Shown piece by piece: positions 44,848 to 50,899 of a stretch of 60,919 nt of DNA; within the stretch, counting starts at the first letter, position 1; every line of letters starts with the position of its first letter. A program made the position numbers and the translations under genes. The notes beneath the pieces are model-generated. The model saw only the letters and a program-made list of their open reading frames with translations. It had not been told where the DNA came from and ran no database searches. Origin of the DNA: Nitrosomonas sp. Nm84 (lineage in GTDB: Bacteria; Pseudomonadota; Gammaproteobacteria; Burkholderiales; Nitrosomonadaceae); contig NZ_QJJP01000022.1 in assembly GCF_003201565.1 (NCBI RefSeq), positions 1-60,919 on the forward strand, written 5' to 3'.

Positions 44848-46231
44848 GCAACACGATCACTTCGACCTCTTTGCGGTTCAGGAATTTAAGCAGATAGCGG
44901 TAGGTATCCCGGTCAAAACATGAGCTTGCCGATAATTCCGCCAATTCCTGATGATCCTTGACACTTCCCAGATGGCACCACTGGTCAAAGACGTGTATTT
45001 CCGTGATGTCATAGTCCGGGTTGTGTTCCCTGATGCCAATACGACCAGCATACGGCCATGCCAGTAGTTTGTAATGGCTCAAAGCCGTGAGCAGGCGCAG
45101 CCAGTGTGATTCGGCGGATTCCTGACCAGCGCACAAGCCTTTGCAGTGTTTTAACTGATGCGCAAAACACACACCAGCACCCTTTTCCAATCCCAGTGCC
45201 TTATCGCATAGTCCGTATTCATCGGCCAGCTTGTTTAAAACCTCGACAGCCTGCCGTTTGGTTTTGAAAGTGCCATAGACATTGTCAGCGGCACGCCAGT
45301 CGATGTCGCTGTCATTGATCAAAGTGACCAACGGTTTGGCATTAGGGTCACTCGAAACTTGCCAGGCACAGAGTTGCCGCTCGCGCCTAAGTTGTCGGTT
45401 ATGGATGGGTTGGTATTCCTTGATCAGGCGCGATTCCAGTAACAGTGCGCCGAGTTCTCCGCTGGTGATGCGGTATTCGACCCGCTTGATTTCCTGGGCG
45501 ATACGCATTTCCTTGGCTGAGCTATGATCGCCCTGGAAATGGTTGAATACCCGGGAGCGCAATGAAACGCTTTTGCCGACATACAGCAATGCACTATCGC
45601 CATGGAATAAATAAACACCGCAGGTTTCCGGGATGGCATGGATATCCAGATGATCGAGTCCCGTTGGGGTCGCTTGCTGCTTCAGCAGTGTTTTTACGGT
45701 TTCCTGAACGATTGATTCGCCGAATTCTCGGATCGCAACCTCGATGAATGCCGCCATCATTTCGGTATCGCCCATGGCGCGGTGGCGCTGGGTACAAATC
45801 AACTGAAACCTATCGATGATGGCGTTGAGGCTATGTGAATGATGCTGCGGATAGAGTTTTCTGGAAAGTTTGACCGTGCACAGTAGTTTCTTCTGGAAGG
45901 TAATACCGGTGCGCTTGAATTCGTTTTTGAGAAAACCATAGTCGAAACGCACATTATGCGCGCACAATACCGCCTGATCGAGCCATTGCAGCAGCGTTTC
46001 ACACACTTGAGCAAAAGTGGGCGCATGGTCGACCATATCCTGAGTGATTCCCGTCAACCGCTGAATGAAGGGTGAAATACTGACTTCCGGATTAATGAGC
46101 GTATTCCAGCGGCCAACTTCGATACCGTTTTCATAACGGATCAGACCAATTTCAGTGATGCGATCCTGGGTTGGTGTGGCTCCTGTCGTCTCCAGATCCA
46201 GCAATACATAACACGGCAACAGTGTAGTCAT
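44840..46231 (-). CDS. DEDDh exonuclease fused to GIY-YIG nuclease (DnaQ-Cho-like)
   Basis: A 463-residue fusion. Residues 7-165 form a DnaQ-type 3'-5' exonuclease: D12 and E14 in LLDLETTG, D97 in [10 protein letters not shown]150 and D155 in [10 protein letters not shown]. Residues about 200-280 form a GIY-YIG domain as in UvrC/Cho: GVY (205-207), YVGK (217-220) and the Arg in LRSRV. The C-terminal part has a CxxxxxxxCxGLC segment as in related proteins. Free-standing members of this fusion family exist on bacterial chromosomes, but here it is wedged between umuD- and umuC-like genes with overlaps at both ends, suggesting a repair or mutagenesis role. The exonuclease could supply proofreading or end trimming and the GIY-YIG domain an incision (inference). 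Confidence 0.88.
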   Translation of the reverse strand: MTTLLPCYVLLDLETTGATPTQDRITEIGLIRYENGIEVGRWNTLINPEVSISPFIQRLTGITQDMVDHAPTFAQVCETLLQWLDQAVLCAHNVRFDYGFLKNEFKRTGITFQKKLLCTVKLSRKLYPQHHSHSLNAIIDRFQLICTQRHRAMGDTEMMAAFIEVAIREFGESIVQETVKTLLKQQATPTGLDHLDIHAIPETCGVYLFHGDSALLYVGKSVSLRSRVFNHFQGDHSSAKEMRIAQEIKRVEYRITSGELGALLLESRLIKEYQPIHNRQLRRERQLCAWQVSSDPNAKPLVTLINDSDIDWRAADNVYGTFKTKRQAVEVLNKLADEYGLCDKALGLEKGAGVCFAHQLKHCKGLCAGQESAESHWLRLLTALSHYKLLAWPYAGRIGIREHNPDYDITEIHVFDQWCHLGSVKDHQELAELSASSCFDRDTYRYLLKFLNRKEVEVIVLHG

Positions 46232-46845
46232 TTGAACCGGCGGAAAGATCCTATCACGACGCCAAATATCTCAAACTGCGTATCGGGGCGAATGTAAATG
46301 GGTTTGTAAGCGCCTGTTGAGTTAGCTGGCAGCAGCCGTGGCATTTTGTTCGCGCCGTGATCGAGGATTTTGATGGTAAATTCCCGATCCACCACCGCCA
46401 GCACAATGTCGCCGATACCGGGCGTTTTAGAACGATCCACCACCACTTTATCACCCGGCAACAAACCGACGTCGATCATCGAATCTCCCTTGATTGTGAC
46501 GAAGAACGTTGAAGCAGCGTGATCGATCATAAATTCGCTGATATCCAGGCGCATCTCCACATGATCATCGGCTGGGCTGGGAAACCCCGCCGCCACCTTG
46601 GTAGAGAATAATGGCAATAGCGTCGGCTGCTCACTAATTGCGGGCGTGAAAAACTCATCGACTTCGATTTCTGTGATGGCATTCTCATCCACAGCCTTCG
46701 CTCTTTTGCGTTGCCAGGCTTCCAAAAAGTTTTTGATTGTTGCCGTCTGGCTTTGCGGTATACGCATTGTCACTGTTGATTCGCCATATTTACCCTGACC
46801 GGCTGGCCTGCCTGCATTTTCTCGTTTTCCGCCTCGATTGGACAT
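46228..46845 (-). CDS. umuD: UmuD/LexA-like self-cleaving SOS protein with basic N-terminal extension
   Basis: A 205-residue S24-family protein. The start at 46845 has GGAG 9 nt upstream; an in-frame ATG at 46890 is weaker. Self-cleavage site Ala86-Gly87 (VAAGFPSPA), catalytic Ser122 (GDSMIDVG) and Lys159 (EFTIKIL) are all present. UmuD normally has about 24 residues before the cut; here 86 precede it, including a basic RGGKRENAGRPAGQGK and a Gln/Thr/Arg helix. The extension resembles phage or plasmid regulators that bind DNA, so the protein may be both repressor and polymerase subunit precursor. It heads the three-gene cassette. Confidence 0.85.
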   Translation of the reverse strand: MSNRGGKRENAGRPAGQGKYGESTVTMRIPQSQTATIKNFLEAWQRKRAKAVDENAITEIEVDEFFTPAISEQPTLLPLFSTKVAAGFPSPADDHVEMRLDISEFMIDHAASTFFVTIKGDSMIDVGLLPGDKVVVDRSKTPGIGDIVLAVVDREFTIKILDHGANKMPRLLPANSTGAYKPIYIRPDTQFEIFGVVIGSFRRFK

Positions 46846-46880
46846 GTTTGAGTGCTCCCATGCTTGATATGTGAAACAAC

Positions 46881-46910
46881 ATTCAAACACACCGGCTATT
46901 GCGATGTCAA
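46881..46910 (-). promoter_or_regulatory. Candidate promoter of the umuD-exonuclease-umuC cassette
   Basis: On the minus strand TTGACA (46905-46910) is followed after 18 nt by TTGAAT (46881-46886), 35 nt before the chosen start codon. No standard CTG-N10-CAG LexA box overlaps it, so control may use another SOS operator or the UmuD-like protein itself. Confidence 0.4.
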
Positions 46911-46959
46911 ATCCACAAAAACGATGAAAGTGAAATTACAGATAGTAGAAAGCTAACTG

Positions 46960-47398
46960 CTAGATTCCGTCAGATGTTGATAGTTTTGGATCTGATACTT
47001 TGATCAGCCGAGGCCAGCGATCATGAATCCAATGATATTCCGGTAGTGTTTATTCTGTAACAATATAAACCCTTTGTTCACCCGCCTCTTTCGGCTAGTA
47101 ATGCTTGAATAGCCATGTTGGATGCCAGAGTGATCCAATGAGATTGGTGATCGTGGTCTTTTTCCATGAAACTGATAGCGGGAATTAGAATAGGTCTTGG
47201 GTGCCATGGTTTCCACTTTCCGCTTTTGATGGAATTCAGTCGTGCTCAGCCACCATTCGGAAATTTACCGGTGACTTCATCCTTGCGCCTGCGCCACGCT
47301 ATCCAAGTTACACTGCCATCTCGCAAACGCACCGGCAGTCGCGCACTCGGTTGCGGGAAATAAATCTTCTGATCTTGGTATTCAATACCGCCACACAT
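46960..47398 (-). pseudogene. SRAP/YedK-family (SOS response-associated peptidase) pseudogene
   Basis: Reading leftward from ATG 47398 the frame begins MCGGIEYQDQKIYFPQPSAR, with the catalytic Cys2, and runs RLPVRLRDGSVTWIAWRRRK to FPNGG, where a TGA replaces the expected Trp of GGW. The same frame goes on with ARLNSIKSGKWKPWHPRPIL, IPAISFMEKDHDHQSHWI and IQALLAERGG. A one-base shift then leads to GEQRVYIVTE, a TAA, and TLPEYHWIHDRWPRLI. These are the successive blocks of HMCES/YedK-type proteins, which crosslink to abasic sites in single-stranded DNA. At least two nonsense changes and one frameshift are seen, so the gene is dead. It lies directly upstream of the umuD cassette. Confidence 0.82.
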
Positions 47399-47464
47399 AG
47401 ACTCCCTTGCCGCGTATGGACATAGATTATCGGTCAGTTTCCAGCTGATACCAATACCCGGAAT

Positions 47465-47680
47465 CTATACTGCTAGAGGCGTCAACGTATAAACCCGACC
47501 AAATTTTCCTGCGGTACGAATATCTCCACGTTGCAAGGCAGCACGAACATCATCTAATTTATATGCGTCTTCAATCGACAAATAAGGCGACCAGCCTTCT
47601 CCTGAGTCTATCAACTCGATCTCAACTTCCGCAATGTATTGGCCTTCTCGTACCAATTTTGTTAGATGTTTATTATTCAT
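47465..47680 (-). CDS. Small partner protein of DUF4258 gene, antitoxin candidate
   Basis: A 71-residue protein ([40 protein letters not shown], ending [11 protein letters not shown]). Proteins of this type are commonly encoded right after DUF4258 genes and are treated as putative antitoxins. The start overlaps the upstream gene by four bases (ATGA). No DNA-binding fold is obvious. Function is inferred from pairing only. Confidence 0.65.
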   Translation of the reverse strand: MNNKHLTKLVREGQYIAEVEIELIDSGEGWSPYLSIEDAYKLDDVRAALQRGDIRTAGKFGRVYTLTPLAV

Positions 47681-48000
47681 CGTAATCTCCTCAAAAAATC
47701 ATTACTCCACTTATCACAGTCAGGACGATAAGCCGTAACGACAACAGCTGGCATGTCCGCATTTCTAGGAATACCCCACACTACATGGATTGGCTTGTTC
47801 TTTTTATCTTTTTGTAACACCAGTACACATGGGCCTTTCGGATAGTCTGGATAATCTTCCACGACTATTGCTTCCCCAATACCTGAGAGAATATCTCTTG
47901 CAAAGATATTGTCGTGCGACAACTCATCATAACCATGTTCAGATATACGGACTTCCCCGTTACTGACTAATGCTATAACCCGTTGTAAAGTCACACTCAT
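47677..48000 (-). CDS. DUF4258 protein, putative RelE-fold toxin
   Basis: A 107-residue protein with [20 protein letters not shown] and [20 protein letters not shown], then [14 protein letters not shown]. This is the DUF4258 pattern (sEHa..E...I...D, C-terminal TaYrPd..kW..df), a family placed near the BrnT/RelE toxins. It is followed by a small overlapping gene, making a candidate type II toxin-antitoxin pair. Toxic activity is not shown by sequence. Confidence 0.68.
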   Translation of the reverse strand: MSVTLQRVIALVSNGEVRISEHGYDELSHDNIFARDILSGIGEAIVVEDYPDYPKGPCVLVLQKDKKNKPIHVVWGIPRNADMPAVVVTAYRPDCDKWSNDFLRRLR

Positions 48001-48391
48001 GACAAAGTATCATCAGGTAAAATTATCAACACGAAATATGCCATCTATTTTTCCTGGAAATCATCACTCCAGCTTATCCCCTTATTTTTCATTGTATTTT
48101 ATTTAGCTTCCTTAAGTTCCATCTCCGACAACGAATCTTGGCAATAGGATCGGAACTGTAAATGTGATCAAATAAAACTACCAAGGTTTCATTGTATCAA
48201 TAATAGCAAGCCAACTCATGCAGTTAAATTTTGATACAATTTTAAATGTTACAGATCGAAAAATTGATTGTGTCAAATTTGTGCCAAACTGTGCCTGAAA
48301 TACCACCATATGTAGTTGTGTGACACTGATTTTATGCTTGGCAAGCATTGCAAGTGATTGATTTATATATACACAAAATTTATAGCTAGGT
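48001..48391. other. Non-coding segment left of the integrated element
   Basis: No gene is supported. On the minus strand near 48045-48079 a short frame GISWSDDFQEK followed by a stop resembles the end of the neighbouring DUF4258 protein ([10 protein letters not shown]), possibly a relic of another copy. The rest is AT-rich and featureless up to the tRNA-derived repeat. Confidence 0.35.
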
Positions 48392-48436
48392 TTCGTAATC
48401 AGTAGGTCGGAGGTTCGACTCCTCTCAACAGCACCA
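48392..48436 (+). repeat. Left attachment core, tRNA-Thr 3' part
   Basis: The 45-bp core starts with the anticodon-loop sequence TTCGTAA (anticodon CGT) and runs through the T-arm (GGAGG TTCGACT CCTCT) and acceptor strand CAACAGC to A-CCA. No 5' half of a tRNA precedes it, so it is an att copy and not an intact gene. It is identical to 59030-59074; similarity continues a few bases beyond, with single-base indels (TTAAATCAATAG versus ATTAAATCAAATAG). Confidence 0.85.
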
Positions 48437-48478
48437 TTAAATCAATAGGTTCCATAAATAATATAAAAACACATGATT

Positions 48479-48499
48479 CATGTAGACGATATGTAGACA
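48479..48499. repeat. Integrase-arm-like direct repeats beside the left att core
   Basis: ATGTAGAC occurs twice at an 11-bp period here, as it does at 58901-58920 immediately upstream of the integrase gene. Such repeats are typical arm-type binding sites of integrase or excisionase. Their presence here, far from the integrase, suggests the other attachment arm or a relic of a second integrase end. Confidence 0.55.
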
Positions 48500-48547
48500 G
48501 TAAATAGGTATATTTGCTTTGGAAAATCCAACCTGATGCAAGTCAAA

Positions 48548-48592
48548 TTTGTAATCAGAAGGTGACGAGTTCGGTTCTTAGTCTCGGCACCA
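48548..48592 (+). repeat. Degenerate second tRNA-like 3' end
   Basis: The sequence from TTTGTAATCAG through GAGTTCGGTTC to CTCGGCACCA has the same plan as the 45-bp core (anticodon-loop-like start with TGT, T-loop GTTCGGTTC, CCA end) but a different sequence and an imperfect T-stem. It lies 48 bp after the arm-like repeats, the same order as on the right side of the element, so it is probably an attachment scar of another element. Confidence 0.5.
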
Positions 48593-48880
48593 CAAAATAA
48601 AAGAGTTATAATTAATAAATTCATCTTATAAAATTTATTGCAAATTCTACTAAGACAAAAGTTAGATCCCGCTGTTTACAAGAAAGTAAATACTCGTGAT
48701 AGATACGAGAAATTATTTGGAATTTAGTTAATTACTTCTTACTATAGCACTTTGATGTCGTTTCGGATAACTAGGCTTCAATCTTTTAAACATGCCGAAA
48801 GGCAAAATAAATGTAACCGCTGTTTTTTGGAATAGAAAATGGAACAGACGCCCCCCCGGCGCTCTCCATGATTCTGGTTT
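48593..48880. other. AT-rich spacer between att relics and the cargo genes
   Basis: These 288 nt downstream of the 663-aa gene carry no immunity-like or other minus-strand ORF. A plus-strand frame that begins at 48792 runs antisense through the 3' end of the 663-aa gene and is Ser/Arg-rich, a shadow pattern. Confidence 0.5.
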
Positions 48881-50872
48881 CTATTTGCTAGATGCAACCG
48901 TTTGTAGCGCCTGCTTCGCCAGTTCCGCTAGTTCATTTGCAGCAATGTTGATGCCAAGGATTTCGAAATTGAGTCCTTCACCGCCCTCTTTCAAAGATTT
49001 CTGCATCCGACGAGCCAGACCTTCGCTTGATTTTGCTACATCCTTTGGGAGAACTCCAAAAATCTTAGTTCTTGGCCCACTTCTAAGTAAAACAAGATAC
49101 TCTAGATCTCCTACAAAAATGCTCGGCAATGTTCCATCTTCCAACGCGTCGAGTCGCTCTAGGTCGACTCGTGCTTGCCCCCCGAACTCTCCCATTTTGT
49201 ATTCTTTGTTAACTTCATTTTCGATCTTTTCTAATGTGGCATTAAATGACTTACCGGTTTTGGTGGCCTGCAGCTTGGCCTTTTCGAAGCGTTTGGCGGC
49301 AACAGATTTAAGTGCTAGGCGGTCAACGTCAGTCACATCGCGTATGTACCTGAGATTTCTAGCACTCGACTTACCAGATTTTGCCTCATAAATTGCCAAG
49401 ATGTCGAGTACACCCTGAATGTTATTGATCTCTCCTTGCGTCCGTTGGCCATACCAGATTTTCTTAATTTCACCGGAAGGCACGTGTTTCACGACCATGC
49501 CATCCGTAATTGGTCTCAACTTGGAGCTGTCTGTAAGAAGATGTCCAGGAAAGTACTGAGGCTTTACTTTTCCTGCCTCCAAACCTAGCGCCTTCAGGCC
49601 AATCTGCTGTTGAAGCATTCGTACAATTCGTGACTCGTTAAACTCTTCTAGTAGTTGCCCTTTGGCCAAATCAATGCTCAATCCCTTTTTGGTAATCGCT
49701 TTGTCGGCTACTCGCTTGAGAGCAAACTGATCAATTTCACTGAGTACTGCTTTTGCCATCCCCAGTTTTTTCAAAGCCTCGAATAGTGCCTCTTCAGCGG
49801 CAGTGTAGATAGGCACTTTTGCGGCCCCAGATTTCCCTACCAAAGTTGCTAGAGCCTTTTCGGCGTCCTTTAACAACGGGGGTGGAATGGGCTTTTTCGC
49901 TTTGATAAGCGCTCCTACTTCCTTAAGAATTAACTTTACTTTGGGCGAATTCTGAAGTTCCATCCGTTCAGCAATGGCTAAAAACTTAGGCCATTTAGCC
50001 TTTCCAAACATGTGTTCGAGGCGGGCTGCAGTGTAAATTGCCCTGCCCGCTTTTATGACCTTAGTCGCTGCTGGTATGATTACAAAAGCTCCCATGAACG
50101 CTCGTTCAACTGGGCTCAATTCTCGACAGAAGAGATCACGGCCTTCATATACCTCTATAAGTGTCAGAGCGTTGCCTATGAAGGGGAGGCACTCGATAAT
50201 TTCAACGATTACTTCTGCGGCAAGCGACGGGTCGGCCAACTTGTAAGCTGTTGTTTGAGTACCCATGCTTTGAGCGAGACGCATTGCAAGGACAATATCC
50301 TGCCGCTCCTCCAGTACTGCAGCGACTCCGAATACTGCAGATCTGTTATAAAATTCGGGGTCAAATCTATGCTCCTTCATCCAATCTTGCACAGCTCTGA
50401 TGAACTGGCCCTTGACTTCATCGACGAGTGATTTCTCTCTTTTCCTATCTAGTGGATCGAGCGGTAGAAGACGTTCCTCCATGAAATAGCCAACATCGCA
50501 GGTTCCACCCGTATGAGCCTTAACGTTGAGTATTTGAAGTTTTTGTAACACAAATTCTCTATACTCGACTTCTTTTTGAAGTACTTGTGCATAAGTAGGT
50601 TCATACTTACGCAGTTGCGCGTCCGCGCGCTTGACAGCCTGAACCTGCCAGACAAAAGGTCCATCAACACCCGACTCTTGCGAAGCACGAAGCTCGTGGA
50701 TATTGACAGTTTCCTTCGGACGATACTGTAAATCTTCTTCCATGAGAGTAAGAGAGATGCGCAGTCGTGCGATTTCAGTAGCTGATGAAACACCGTCAGC
50801 TAATGCTCTAAACAATAGGCTTTTCTGATTATCTAAGGTGCGTCGGTAGTCATTAAGGGTTCTAGGTTGCAT
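48881..50872 (-). CDS. 663-aa putative polymorphic-toxin-like protein with nuclease-like C-terminus
   Basis: A protein of no named family. Residues 1-200 are helical and charged. Residues about 217-286 (LAAEVIVEIIECLPFIGNAL, VYEGRDLFCRELSPVERAFM, then IIPAATKVIKAGRAIYTAAR) resemble pre-toxin domains that precede toxin tips in polymorphic toxins (hydrophobic, PxxG, S-x-x-ER, then GRAxxxAA). Residues about 400-500 hold GQLLEEFNES, then GVLDILAIYEAKSGK, where Asp490, Glu496 and Lys498 fit a PD-(D/E)xK nuclease core. The gene lies 27 nt after the 974-aa gene on the same strand. No immunity gene follows. Domain calls rest on pattern recognition, so function is tentative. Confidence 0.55.
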   Translation of the reverse strand: MQPRTLNDYRRTLDNQKSLLFRALADGVSSATEIARLRISLTLMEEDLQYRPKETVNIHELRASQESGVDGPFVWQVQAVKRADAQLRKYEPTYAQVLQKEVEYREFVLQKLQILNVKAHTGGTCDVGYFMEERLLPLDPLDRKREKSLVDEVKGQFIRAVQDWMKEHRFDPEFYNRSAVFGVAAVLEERQDIVLAMRLAQSMGTQTTAYKLADPSLAAEVIVEIIECLPFIGNALTLIEVYEGRDLFCRELSPVERAFMGAFVIIPAATKVIKAGRAIYTAARLEHMFGKAKWPKFLAIAERMELQNSPKVKLILKEVGALIKAKKPIPPPLLKDAEKALATLVGKSGAAKVPIYTAAEEALFEALKKLGMAKAVLSEIDQFALKRVADKAITKKGLSIDLAKGQLLEEFNESRIVRMLQQQIGLKALGLEAGKVKPQYFPGHLLTDSSKLRPITDGMVVKHVPSGEIKKIWYGQRTQGEINNIQGVLDILAIYEAKSGKSSARNLRYIRDVTDVDRLALKSVAAKRFEKAKLQATKTGKSFNATLEKIENEVNKEYKMGEFGGQARVDLERLDALEDGTLPSIFVGDLEYLVLLRSGPRTKIFGVLPKDVAKSSEGLARRMQKSLKEGGEGLNFEILGINIAANELAELAKQALQTVASSK

Positions 50873-50899
50873 GTCTTAAACCCGAGAATGTCAATCTCG

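Noticed and set aside
48792..49391. 199-codon plus-strand ORF antisense to the 663-aa gene, considered as an immunity gene
   Set aside because: Ser/Arg/Pro-rich shadow composition, start lies in the spacer without ribosome-binding site, and the opposite frame is clearly coding.
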